From NCBI GenBank assembly GCA_002778195.1, contig PCDI01000006.1, positions 2,547,950-2,611,949 on the forward strand: a DNA stretch of 64,000 nt, written 5' to 3'. Made by a program: the position numbers and the translations under genes. Each line of letters opens with the position of its first letter. The stretch's first letter is position 1. Origin of the DNA: Raffaelea ambrosiae. Taxonomy: Eukaryota; Ascomycota; Sordariomycetes; Ophiostomatales; Ophiostomataceae. The notes under the pieces were generated by a model. It was not told the origin of the DNA, made no database searches, and saw nothing but the letters and a program-made list of their open reading frames with translations. This document shows, in pieces, positions 8,250 to 19,851 of the stretch.

Positions 8250-11061
8250 ATGGCTCCTGTCCGGCTCATCATCGAGGACGGCAGGTTCAAGGATCCGCTC
8301 GGCAGAGAGGTCATCCTGCGCGGCATCAACGTCTCCGGCGATGTCAAGTTCCCATCCGACCCGGAGCTGCCATCCCACATCGCCACCGACTTCTTCGACG
8401 GCGACAATGTCACCTTCCACGAGAGACCCTTCCCCAAGGAGGACGCGCACACGCACTTCTCGCGGTTAAAGCGCATGGGATTCAACACGATCCGCTATGT
8501 TTTCACTTGGGAGGCCATTGAACCCGCCGGCCCGGGAAAGTACGACGAAGAATGGATCCAGTCAACCATTGAGATCCTCCACATGGCCAAAGATTACGGC
8601 TTCTATGTTTTCATGGACCCCCATCAAGATGTGGTATGTACCTGCAATATGCCTCTGTACTTTATAGTTGATCCATATCTTCTCTCTCTCTCTCTTTGTC
8701 TTGCTTGTTCTGACCCGCGACAGTGGTCTCGGTTCTGCGGTGGCTCTGGAGCCCCGATGTGGACGATCTATGCCTGCGGCCTGAATCCGCAGAGCTTCTC
8801 GTCGACCGAAGCCGCCATCGTCCACAACACGTACCCCGAGCCCGAGGATTTCCCCAAGATGATCTGGTCGACCAACTACTTCCGACTGGCCGCCGCCACC
8901 ATCTTTACACTATTCTTTGCCGGCCGCGACTTTGCTCCCAAATGCATCATCGATGGGAAGAACATTCAGGACTACCTGCAAGACCACTTTTTCACTGCCA
9001 TGGCCCACCTGGCCCGCCGCATACAAGAGGCCGGCGACCTCGAAGACGAGGTCGTCTTTGGCTGGGAGAGCATGAACGAACCCAACAAGGGCATGATTGG
9101 CTACCAGGACATCAGTGTGATTCCCAAGCACCAGGCGCTGAAAAAGGGAACGTGCCCTACCATATGGCAAGCAATGCTTACCGGTATGGGCCGCGCATGC
9201 GAGGTGGACACCTGGGAAATGGGCGGCCTGGGGCCTGTCAAGTCTGGACGGACGCTGATTGACCCGCACGGCGAGGTGGCCTGGCTGCCTGACGGCTACG
9301 ACGATTCCCGCTATGGCTACAAGCGGGACCCTGGCTGGAAGCTGGGCGAGTGTATCTGGGCACAGCACGGTGTTTGGGATCCGTCCAAGGACGAGCTGCT
9401 GCGCAAGGACTACTTTGCCAAGAACCCGCGCACCGGCGAGACCCTTGACTACCCCTGCTTCACCGACACGTACTTTATGGATTACTTCCGCAAGTACAGA
9501 GACATGGTCCGGTCCTACCACGAGAATGCCATTATACTGCTGCAGGGTCCCACAATGGAGCTGCCGCCACTCATCAAAGGCACGGCGGACGACGAGAATC
9601 GCCTGGTGTATGCGCCGCACTTTTACGACGGCATCACGCTGATGACCAAGAAGTGGAACCGCACATGGAACGTGGACGTGCTGGGTGTGCTCCGCGGTCG
9701 GTATTTGCATCCAGCCTTTGCTATTCGCGTAGGCGAGACAGCCATCCGCAACTGCTTCCGCGATCAGCTGGCTGCTATGCGCAAGGAAGGGCTCGATCGC
9801 ATGGGCAGGCACCCAACGATCTTGACGGAATTTGGTATTCCCTACGACATGGACGAGAAGCACGCATACAAGACGGGTGATTACTCGAGCCAGTCCGCCG
9901 CGATGGATGCCAACTACTTTGGGGTTGAGGGTTCGATGTTGGAGGGAAGCGCCCTGTGGCTGTACATGGTCAAGGTACGTAACTGACAAAAGCTCATCTC
10001 GGAACGCACCCCACCCACCTCGGAGAAGATGCAATGATACTGACGTCCGGTTTCTTTTTTTTATGCAGAACGACCACGAGAGAGGGGACCAGTGGAACGG
10101 CGAGGATTTGTCAATTGTGTCAGTGGACGACAACCTCCTCCCGGTGTCGCAGCTGCCCAAGACGCCCGATTACAAGCGGTCGACGGCCAGTCTGGGCCGC
10201 GTCGTGACGGCCACATCATCGGCTCCTAAGGGGAACAAGGGAAGGCTGGCACTGGCTAAGAAACCGGCAGCCAGCTCTTCCTCGTCGCCGGAATCGTCAT
10301 CCGTGTCGTCGTCCTCGCCAACGACGGCCAGACCAACGATGCTCGCACCACCAACACGGTCAAAGCCGCCGCCGCTGCCGCATTTGCAAGGGAACGGCGA
10401 GTCGGAGACAGCGGCGAGCAGCCGGCGCAACACGGTTGGCGAAGAGGACGAAGTCAACCCGAGCAACCTGAGGCAGGCACTGTCGCGACCATCGATCTCC
10501 TCCCAGCCGACGAGCAACGTGCCGGAGCTGACGAGCACGCCGGGCAACCGCGCCGCCGAGGCATACGTCCGGCCGACGGCCCTCACAGTGGCCGGCGCGG
10601 TGGCCCAGCACGGCTTCGACCTGCGGCGGTGTGAGTACTCGCTCACACTGAAGGGGGACGTGGACGACAAGGCGGTGGCGGACGCCGAGGCTTCGGGCAC
10701 CAACCTGAAAGCGCTGGCGCCGCCGGCGCACTTGACCAACGAGGACGGAGACGACGACGGAGACGACGACGGCGATGGCGACGGCGACCTGCTGCCGCTG
10801 CCGACGGTGATCTGGCTGCCGGAGTACCACTTTCCCGAGGACGAGACGGCGGTGGAGGTCAGCTCGGGCAAATGGGAGATTGCATGGGACGACGAGGAGT
10901 CGGTGCTGCTGCAGAAGCTGCGGTGGTGGCACGGGCCGGGCCACCAGACGATCAAAGTGTCTGGGTTGGTGCGGAAGCACAACTATGTGGAGGGGGTGAC
11001 GGGCGATGACGGGTATTATGACCAGTTGTCCAACATGATGGGCAGCTGTGCAGTGATGTGA
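8250..11061 (+). CDS. EGH1: GH5 subfamily 12 beta-glucosidase (steryl-glucosidase / EGCrP2-like)
   Basis: Three exons (8250-8633, 8724-9974, 10069-11061), 875 residues. Introns 8634-8723 (GTATGT...GACAG) and 9975-10068 (GTACGT...TGCAG) keep frame. Family features: LRGINVSGDVKFP; FNTIRYVFTWEAIEP; MDPHQDVWSRFCGGSGAP rebuilt across intron 1; acid/base Glu in GWESMNEPN (near residue 244); HFYDGITL; and nucleophile Glu in ILTEFGIPYD (near residue 497). These match fungal GH5_12 enzymes such as yeast Egh1 and Cryptococcus EGCrP2, which remove glucose from ergosteryl glucoside and some glucosylceramides; the exact substrate is inferred. No signal peptide, consistent with an intracellular enzyme. The C-terminal part carries a Ser/Pro-rich linker (about residues 590-650) and an Asp/Gly repeat DDDGDDDGDGDGD before a conserved-looking C-terminal sheet domain (WLPEYHFP, WEIAWDDEE). 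The CDS after the first intron begins with a CT microsatellite-rich intron boundary. Confidence 0.92.
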
Positions 11062-11110
11062 AGCAAGGGGTTAGTTAGTAGGGATGTTGGGAAATGGGGG
11101 CCGTTGTTTT

Positions 11111-11160
11111 TGTGTCTTGCCTTGTCTTGCCTTGTCTTGCCTTGTCTTGCTTTGCCTTGC
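11111..11160. repeat. 10-bp tandem repeat (CTTGTCTTGC), about 4-5 copies
   Basis: The decamer CTTGTCTTGC repeats in register from 11111 to 11150 and decays in the next unit. It lies about 50 bp after the GH5 stop, in the presumed 3' UTR. Confidence 0.85.
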
Positions 11161-11830
11161 CATGCTTTCGTACCTCTTTTTTACACTTTTATCTTGTCTC
11201 GCCGTTTTCCTGGTTTCCTGGGTTGCCTGCCGCTCGTCTGTTTCATCTTATATATCTTTTAATGGGGGGGAGGGGGGGGTGTTCTTCTGTTTATTCCTTT
11301 CGTCTTCTTTTCTGTTTCCCTCTTTTTGCATTGCAGCTTGGCGTGATTGCCAAGAATGGAGTTTATTTTTTTTCATTTTCATTTTCTTTCTCATTATTTT
11401 CCCCATTTTGTCTTCGTCTTATACAGAGCATAGGATCTTGCATTCAACACAAACAGGGGCCTGGTGGTGACGAGTGACGTAGACAACCGTGATGGTGACA
11501 CCAGGAACAAGACCCATCGGGATAATGCATTGCTTGCACTGCCCACAGGCGTCACAGCCAATGTCACTGGCGATGTCTTACGTTTGCATCAATACGAATC
11601 ACGTGTGCCAACAAAAGCGAGCTGCCATGCTGCCATGAAACGCTATGAAACAACAGGGGGGTGGATTGGGTGCTGTGTTGTTCTCGGTGTTATTCTGGCT
11701 TTTTGTTCCTGTTCTTTTTTTTTTGTTCCTCTTGTGTGTCTCCTTGATTTTCGCCGGGCTTGCCAATTGTCTTCCCCCTGTTCTCCCTTTCGAATCATTC
11801 TACGGCCAAGTCATGTTGATTCCGGGCCGT

Positions 11831-11886
11831 CTGCGGTCGTCTAGGGTCATCTAGGGTCGTCCAGCACCGTCTAGGATCGTCTAGTG
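11831..11886. repeat. Degenerate 10-bp minisatellite (CTAGGGTCGT-like)
   Basis: Five to six units in exact 10-bp register: CTGCGGTCGT, CTAGGGTCAT, CTAGGGTCGT, CCAGCACCGT, CTAGGATCGT, CTAGTG. It is intergenic, with no coding signal. Confidence 0.8.
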
Positions 11887-12008
11887 TTTGGTGCATTTGC
11901 GTCATTCGTGTAGTTTGCTCGAGTTTGATTCATTCGGTTGACCGATGCAGCGTGCAGTCAGCGGAGCCACCCATGGTCGTTGGGTCTCACCTTTTTTTTG
12001 AAGCTTGC

Positions 12009-12029
12009 TTTTTTTTTTTTTTTTTTTTT
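12009..12029. repeat. T21 homopolymer
   Basis: Twenty-one consecutive T between GCTT and GCTTCC, in the GH5-BCK1 intergenic region. Confidence 0.9.
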
Positions 12030-13883
12030 GCTTCCTGGGCGCTTCCTAGACCAGTCAAAAGCCTTGCTTCGGCAGGTGTGGCTGTCCGGCTGCAGGCGAG
12101 CCCCAGCAATGTGTGCCGACGTAGGAACGCAGACCACACCATGCTATGCGTCTGACATAGTCACAGTGGGAAAGTCTTTCTCCTAATATGTAACATCCTT
12201 CTCGCATCGGCACCGACAGCACCTGCAGCTAAGGAAAGCTGGGCGTGAAAGCGGCGCCCCTGAGTGGCTGTGAGACACGGAGAAGGAGAGTGGGGGTGCA
12301 ACCGATCGCTCTTTCCTCCTTTTTTGTCGGTCAACTCTGCAGCAGGGTCTCCAGAGTCTCACCAATGAGTAGTCAGCGATAGGCAAGTCCTGTGTGCCTG
12401 TGCTCTGGGCCATAGTCCCGAGGGTACGAGTGTGCATATGCACTCAGCCTCCGTTTTGTACAAAGTAGCATCACCAGAACCACATTCTGGTCCCCTTCTG
12501 AGCATGCTCCCTAGTACCGGTAGCTAGTTGACCAAGGCTCGCGTTTCCATCACATGGCCCAGCTGTGGTGGTGAGTTAACATAGTTAGTAGCTCGAGCTA
12601 GGCTGGGCAAGCTGCACCAAAAGACGCCAAAGAGCATCTTTGAACTACACAGCAAGACACGCTGGACAGCCTACAGCTCCGACAGCACTAAGAGTCCCTG
12701 GAGCGCTTGCCGTGCCCATCCCCCAAGGCTGAGCCCCAGCAGCTGATTGGCCCAAACGCGGCCTAGTGCCGTCCCCTGGCAACGCTAAAAGCTGGTGCCC
12801 CGTGCTGTCTCCTCGGTCTCCTCCACCGCCTCCTGCCAGTAGTGTATGGTTTCCCTTCCCTAAAAGCGGAAGGCGCGCTAGGAATATTGTTGCTTCGCCG
12901 TTTCGCAGGTCGCCTGTCGTCGCTCTTTCCGTCTGCGGTTCCTTCCCTGTTGGTCGCTCCTCGTGTCTTACTACTCGTAGCTCGAATCTATTTTTCTCTG
13001 CCGCCCGCGTCCTCCCCCAGCCATATCCACACCTACGCTTTCCACAAAATCCACACACCACCTCTCCACGAGCAACGACCTGGGCAGCACCACCAGCCAG
13101 CCCGCCGCGACCGTCTCTGCTTGCTTTCTTTTTTTTTATCTTCGCCCTTCTATCTTGCCCGTGTCTCGTTCTCCTCCTTCTCGCTCCGCACCCCTTCCCG
13201 TGCACTCGTCATCCAATCCGCGCACGTCCCAGCCAAGGCAGACAAACTCGGTGATTTGCCCCAGTTTCTGACTGGCCTCCCCATTTCTGCACTTTCCGGC
13301 TCGTCTCTGCGACGTCTGGTCTGTTTCTCGGTCTCCTTGCGCGTCTCGTCTCTCCTCTCTGCATTCCTGCTCTCGGTGGCCATCGCGACCGCCCCCCCCC
13401 ACCGCCCCCCTCTCCCGCCGTCCGCCGTGCTCGACCCGCCCGCCCCAGCATGCTGCCGCAGCCTTGATCTCGCGGGAATGTGCGCTGCCGCACGCTTTGA
13501 GGACCAGCGCCCGCGACTGTCTGCCCACGCCCACCACCACGTGTGCCAGTCCCGCCCGGCCGGCCAATTCAGCAGGCCCGCGAGGACCCTTGCTCGTGCC
13601 AGCCCGACTCGAAACTCGACGTGATACGACCTCCTCGTCGCAATCTTTCCGCGCCGCCGCCGCCGCCACACGGCTGCCCACAGCCAAGAACAGACAAGCA
13701 TTGCGCCCAATCTCGCTTTGTCTTGCTCCATCTCGCTCTTTCCTCCCCTCCCCGGCCAACACCACCTCCTGCCCGGCCCACATCCCGTCGCCCGCAGCCT
13801 CTTCTCGCGGACCACCCCCCCCTTTCACTTTTTTCCCCCTCTCTTTCCACTCGACGACATAGTTGTCTCAAGCCAACGCCACC

Positions 13884-16603
13884 ATGTATCAGCAGGGCGG
13901 ACAGCGAGACCCGTCCCGCACCTACCAGGTGCCGCCTCCGCCGCCCATGTCGCCGCCTCAACAGCAGCTGGGCGGCGGCATGGTCGTCCCTCCTCCGCCC
14001 CCGCTGCCTCGGTATCCCGGCGCTCCTCTCGGCCCGACCAACCTCCCTCCCCCGCCGTCCGGCCCGCCTCCTGCCAGCGCCATCGGCCAGGCCCCGTGGC
14101 ATAACACCTGGGGCCGCATGTATGATCCGCGCACTGCCTTCCCGCCGCCGCCGCCGCCGCCTCTGCTGTCTGCCCTCAACACTGCCGTTGCCGGCCAGCA
14201 GCACATCGCCTACAATCCCCAGCTGCACGCCGCCGTCGGCGTCCCTTCGGGCCAGACCATTGCCCTGCCGCCGCCGCCCATGCACAGCGAGAAGATGTCC
14301 GCGACCTACATCCCCGAGGGCAACACGTACGGCGAGGGCGTCGGCATCCCCGGCTTCAGCATGACCGACGACATGACGCCGTATTCGGCGAATACGCCAA
14401 TGTCCCTCTGGAGCCAGATTTCGGCTGGTGGCCACAGTGCTGGCGGTGTCCCCCCCAACACCGTCGGCAACGTCAACGCAGGCGCAGCCAACAACGGCGG
14501 CAACAACACTGCGAATGTGAACGCGAACGCGCCCAGCAGTGCCACCACCAGCCGGTCGGCAGACGACCACAGCCGCCTCGATGCCATGGGCGCTCATCCG
14601 GGCGGCCACCGCGTGTCCACCGCGAGCAACCAGTCGAACAATGGCATCCCGCCCGAGATGGCCGCCCAATGGCCGCTCGAGCGCGTCTTGTCCTTTCTGC
14701 AGAGCAACCAGTTCTCCAGTGACTGGTACGAGGGCTTCAAGAACCTGGAGCTGTGCGGCGCTCCCTTTTTGGAGCTGGGCAGTGCCCACGGCGGCCGCGG
14801 CAACTTCAGCCTGATGCACCAGCAGGTGTATCCCATGATCAAGACGCTGTGGGTGCAACGGACGGGCAAGCAGCCCGAGGAATGGGACTCGACCAAGGAG
14901 CGCGAAGAAGGTCGTCGTGTCAGGCGCCTCGTCCGGAGCATTGTCAACGGCCGTCCTGTGGACATGTCCCGTCTAGCCTCGTCTCACATACGCAAGGAGT
15001 CCAACCCGACCCCCAGCCACAACCTACCGAGTGCGGGCGCCGAGTCCAGCGATTCGCCTAATGTGAGTCCTTTATAAACTTTGAATTTGAATTTGTTTTG
15101 TTTTGTTTTCTATTTTTTATTTATGTTTTTCATCTTGCTTTCCCCAGCAGACAGACACACTTGTCTGCTTTGCCTGTCATATGCCTCCTTGCTAACTGTT
15201 ACATAGACCCCGATCAAGACTCCGGGTCCGGGATTTTCATCCCGCCGTTACTCGCAGACGACACGGCCACCCACCATTCCGGTGAACAACTCTGGCAACA
15301 CCAGTGCCGCAAACACCACACGTGGAGGCCCCAGTGCCGGCCCTGGAGCCACTGCAAACAGCAACAACAACAACAACAACAGCAACAGCGGCAACAGCGG
15401 CAACAGCGGCAACGGCAGCAACAATAACGGCAGCAACAGTGCTTCGGCTGATAACAGCCATCGTGCCGTCTTCAAGAACCTCGATGCCGACGGTTCGCGC
15501 CGCCATAGCCCCAACACCAGCGACGTTGGTCTGGGTCGCGATAGCCCTGTTGGCAGCCCCGTCCCGGCAAACAGCAGCCACTTCTCCGGAAACCCGTCGA
15601 ACCTGTCCGCGTCTCCGCACAACAGCCGATTTGCCCACCGCGCTAGAAACAGTACTGACTCCATGTCCTCCAACGCTGCGATCTATGGCTCAGGCGTGCC
15701 ACCCGAGGCGAGCCAGGCCTTGCGCTCTGGCGACATGGGCGACATGTCCGCCGGAAGCCGCAATGGCCCCGTCCCAGGCGCCGGCCACAACGGGATCGGG
15801 CCGAACGGACGTCCCTCGTCCCACGACTCTGGAGACCGTTCTGCCGGAGCCGATACTCCGGTCAGTGCCAAGGACAAGTCGAAACGTTCCTTCTGGAACC
15901 GTAAGAGGCGCCAGAAGGAAGACAACACCTTCCCATCCCCCGACGGCGAGTCGCCTACCAGCCCCATCCTCACCAACAAGACACCGTCGATGATGACCAA
16001 CCGCAATACCAACGCCAGCGATCTGTCCTTGGATCGCTCAACATCCAGCTTCCCTCCCAGCCATGACTATAGTGCTACCACCACCACTTCGTCCATTTAC
16101 GGGAAGAGCGTCTCCAACATCTCGCCCATTTCTGCCGCTCGTCTTTACGTTCTGGCCACTGCGGACTACTGGAACTACCGCATGATTGACGTCACCGATA
16201 TCGACAGCGCCGAAGGCCTGCGCCAGCTTGTCTGCATGAACCTTGGCCTGCCCGATACCGATGGCGTCATCATGTACCTGACCGAGTTGGGGCAGTTCAA
16301 ACACGAGCACGCCCTAGACGATTCGAAGCTCATGATGAACAAGCAGCTCAAGGCCGACAGCGTCGGCACGCTCAAGCTCTTTGTGCAGCCGCGCGGCGCC
16401 AACTACAACCTCAGCGCCCACCAGATGCTGCTCCAGCAGCAGGCCATGGCCTCGCCGTCCTACCCCACGCACAGCAGCGGCATTGTTCGGGACGCGTATG
16501 ACCGCCTGACCGGCGCCCGGCCGAGATCCAATTCGTCGCCTCCAACGTCCCGGCAGAACAGTCTTGTCTCGACGGAAGCACGGGACAATGCCAACAGCAA
16601 TAG

Positions 16604-16635
<32 letters not shown>

Positions 16636-19600
16636 TCGACAACAACGCCAGCAAGAGCAATGTGACCAGCCAATCTACTGGCACCACGGGTGCCGGGGAC
16701 AGCATAGCACAGCAGGCGAACCAGTATCACGCCGAGTTGCAGCGCAAGGGCGAGGCATACCTGGCCAAACGACGACAGGCCAAAGACATCCACATCAGCA
16801 CGACGCAAGAGGGTACTCCTTTTGGCATTGTTGGGAGAAACGTCAATTTCGACCAACCGCGCAACTCGCCATTTGAGGACAAGAATAACGAGAAGCTGTT
16901 GCCCCAGCGTCAGGCGCCCGCGCCGCCCGGCGAAGGCTCGGCGACGCTCACCAAGGCCAATTCGCTCAGCAAGCGCTCGGGCGATCGGTTGCGTCACTCG
17001 CAGGGCAGCGTCGAAGGCTTCAAGAAGCGAGCAACACTGCCCACGACGAGCGAGTCAGCCGAGATGACCGAGCAAGGCTTGCCCAGGCGTGGCACGCAGC
17101 CATTGCCACAGCACAACCAGCCTCACCTGACAGGCGCTGCGGGCAGCGCCGTCGGTAGTGGAAGCACACTGGCGGCACCAGGCAATGGCGCAGACGCGTC
17201 AACACAGCCGATGGGATCCGTTGCATCCGCCCTCGTCGGCATGGGCCGCGGCCTCGGCGGCTTCGGGTCGCGCGGCCTGTCGCCCAGTCGCGTATCCTCG
17301 GCACCTACCCATGCTTTCGGTAATGGCATTGACTCGAGGGGTAAGGACGTCTCTTCAACTAGCTATGGCAAGGGCCGCTTGCCACAGCTTTCTTCTGACT
17401 CTGGACATATAGGATCAGCATTCCGACAGCCACAAACGACCGTGACTACGAATGACGATCTTAGCCCGAACTCGCGGCCATCGGCCAATTTCGCACGGAT
17501 TGTCCCCGTTCCAACTCCAACCCCAGCTCCATTTGCCCCCCCAACTTCACAGTTCCGGGTTCAGCCACAGAGATCCAACAACATCTCGTCGAACACGGGC
17601 GATGCCAGCTTCTCGCGCAGCAGTGGGCCGCCTCGTATTGACCTGCCTCAGGCTCTGGCGAATCCGACTCGGCTGACAGCGACCGACGACGACGACTCCG
17701 ACGACGACTCCGACGACGGGCTCTTTGCTGTTCCCCTGGCAAACCGCAACGCGAACACAAAGAGTGCCAAGGCGTCGACAGGAATACTCCGTACTTCATC
17801 CGGCAATGGTGGCCAGGACGGTGGATCCGGCGGAAGCACCAGGCGTCCTGCATTGACCGTGGAGACGAAGAGGTCGCGGAAGACGCTGTCCGTGGCGTTC
17901 ACGTCGCCGGCATCTGCGTCTGCATCTGCTGGCAGCTCCAACAGTACAGGCGGCGACGCGGGCAACGGTAGAGGCCGGGGCAGCAGTGTCGACGAAGATG
18001 AGTCGTCACACAGCAGCTCGAAGAGAACGCCCGAGACACCCGATTCGGACACGACCGACAGCAAGATCAACCGGCGCAAGTCGTTTGTGGAACGTGATGT
18101 CTGGGCCAACCGTCCGCCAACCGACGCCCTCATCAACAATCTCGAGGACTTCTTCCCGAATCTCGATGTCGATCAGCCGGTGCTGGCCGAAGGCGAGACT
18201 GAGAATCCGACGTCGCCAACCTCGGAGGCGGCTGGGCCTGAGGACGTCCTGGCCGCCGGCAACCGGGCTCGTGCCGGGTCTGCTGCGGCAGCTATGGCGG
18301 CCCTGGCTGCATCGAGAGCAGCCAAAGCAGCCACTTCAGGCACCGCCACCACATCTTCGACGTACAACGAGAGCGATACGCTCGGATCGGACGAGTCGAC
18401 GCTCAAGGCGCTTGACCGCCCGGCGTCGATTGCGTCGGTGGCGCAGAGGAGCCTGCGGCGGTCAGGCGGTCTCGGCCGCATGAAGTCGATTCGTGAAGTT
18501 GCGCGCGGTGCACACGAAGCAAACAAGCGGTATACGCAATCGCAACTCACCCAGCAGCAGCAGCAGCAGCAGCAGACGCAGCAGGATCAGCAGCAGGTGC
18601 AGCCTGGCTTGGCGGCACGGACGCCGGGCATCAGCCAGGCAGCACTGGTGCGGCGCAAGTCAACCAAGATGTTTGGTGCCAGCATCGTACAGGTGCGGCC
18701 CGGCCACGATCCTGGCGCCATCGTGGTGCCACAGCTGCCGAGCCTGCCAGATGCCAACGGCGGTGCGCCTCTGGGTGCAGCGGGCAGCAGTGGCGGCGGC
18801 ATTGGCGGAGTTGCCGCTGGAGGATCGGCCAGCAACACGGGTATCCCTAAGCGACAGACCACATTCCGCTGGTTCAAGGGCCAGCTGATCGGCAAAGGCA
18901 CATACGGCCGGGTGTACCTGGGCATGAATGCGACCACGGGTGAATTCTTGGCGGTCAAGGAGGTGGAAGTGCCACCGAAACTGGTGGCGCAGAACGATAA
19001 GAACCGGGTGCGCGAGCTAGTAGCGTCGCTGAACCAAGAGATCGAGACGATGCAGCACCTGGACCACGTCAACATCGTGCAGTACCTGGGGTGCGAGCGC
19101 AAGGAGACAAGCATCAGCATCTTCCTCGAGTACATTCCCGGTGGCAGCATCGGATCGTGTTTGCGGCGACACGGCAAGTTTGAGGAGCCGGTAGTGGCGA
19201 GCCTGACACGGCAGACTCTGTCGGGTCTGGCGTACCTGCATCGCGAGGGCATCCTGCACCGTGATCTCAAGGCGGACAATATTCTGCTGGACGTGGACGG
19301 AACGGCCAAGATCAGCGACTTTGGCATCAGCAAGAAGACGGACAACATCTACGGCAATGATCGAACCAACTCGATGCAAGGCAGCGTGTTCTGGATGGCG
19401 CCCGAGGTGATTCGGCCGCAGGATGAGGGGTACTCGGCCAAGGTGGACATCTGGGCGGTCGGATGTGTGGTGCTCGAGATGTTTGCTGGACGGCGGCCGT
19501 GGGCGCAAGAGGAGACGGTGGGCGCCATCTACAAGATTGCACAGGGCGAGACGCCGCCCATTCCGGAAGATGTGCAGGCAACCATCAGCCCGTATGCGGT

Positions 19601-19851
19601 TGCATTTATGCTGGACTGCTTTACTGTGTATGTGTTTTTTTTTTTCTTTTTTTTTTGTGCGCCTGCAAAATGGTTTGGTTGTCAGCTCACTAACGAACAT
19701 GTCTATTTCTAGTAACCCTACGGAGCGGCCTACAGCCAACAGGCTGCTCTCCCAGCATCCGTTCTGTGAGCTGGATCCGACATACAACTTCCAGGACACG
19801 GCTCTGTACGCCAAGATCCAGAACGCGTTTGACGCGAAGAAGGGCAACTAA
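13884..19851 (+). CDS. BCK1: MAP kinase kinase kinase of the cell-wall-integrity pathway
   Basis: A BCK1/MCK1-type MAPKKK, acting after Pkc1 and before the Mkk1/2 and Slt2/Mps1 kinases. Three exons (13884-15062, 15207-19627, 19713-19851), 1912 residues. Start ATG in a CACCATG context. Introns: 15063-15206 (GTGAGT...ACATAG) and 19628-19712 (GTATGT, CTAAC, TCTAG); the second splits the kinase C-lobe, giving CFTVNPTERPTANRLLSQHPF. Domains: proline-rich N-terminus; SAM-like helical region about 255-325 (WPLERVLSFLQSNQFSSDWY); RA/ubiquitin-like region about 703-790 (LYVLATADYWNYRMIDVTD); kinase domain about 1613-1900 with GKGTYGRVYLG, VKEV, catalytic HRDLKADNILLD (about 1743), DFG (about 1765) and MAPEVI. 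The middle is disordered with poly-Asn, poly-Gln and Ser/Asp tracts. Longer than yeast Bck1 (about 1478) but usual for filamentous fungi. Confidence 0.96.

Larger units (their letters stand above)
11062..13883. other. Long intergenic region and BCK1 leader, no gene recognised
   Basis: About 2.8 kb. The first part is 3' sequence of the GH5 gene with T-rich stretches and three simple repeats listed separately. A reverse CCAAT (TGATTGG) is at about 12742. From about 12800 to 13880 the plus strand is C/T-rich, as expected for a long 5' leader of BCK1. It contains an upstream ORF of 49 codons beginning at ATG near 13478 and ending at 13624. Short open frames elsewhere look like composition effects. 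Confidence 0.5.

Noticed and set aside
8910..10160. 416-codon open frame antisense to the GH5 gene
   Set aside because: Crosses the GH5 intron and has no motif; shadow.
11084..11477. Two overlapping hydrophobic frames after the GH5 gene
   Set aside because: Translation of a T-rich 3' region with a decamer repeat; looks like membrane protein only because of poly-T.
12066..12080. TGCTTCGGCAG, resembling the start of U6 snRNA
   Set aside because: The conserved U6 body (ACAGAGA and AGC triad context) does not follow.
12473..12491. 7-bp perfect inverted repeat ACCAGAA/TTCTGGT
   Set aside because: Too short to be significant in 64 kb and with no T-run or gene context.
13569..14858. 429-codon open frame antisense to BCK1 exon 1
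   Set aside because: Gly/Arg/Ala-rich complement of the proline-rich N-terminus; no motif.
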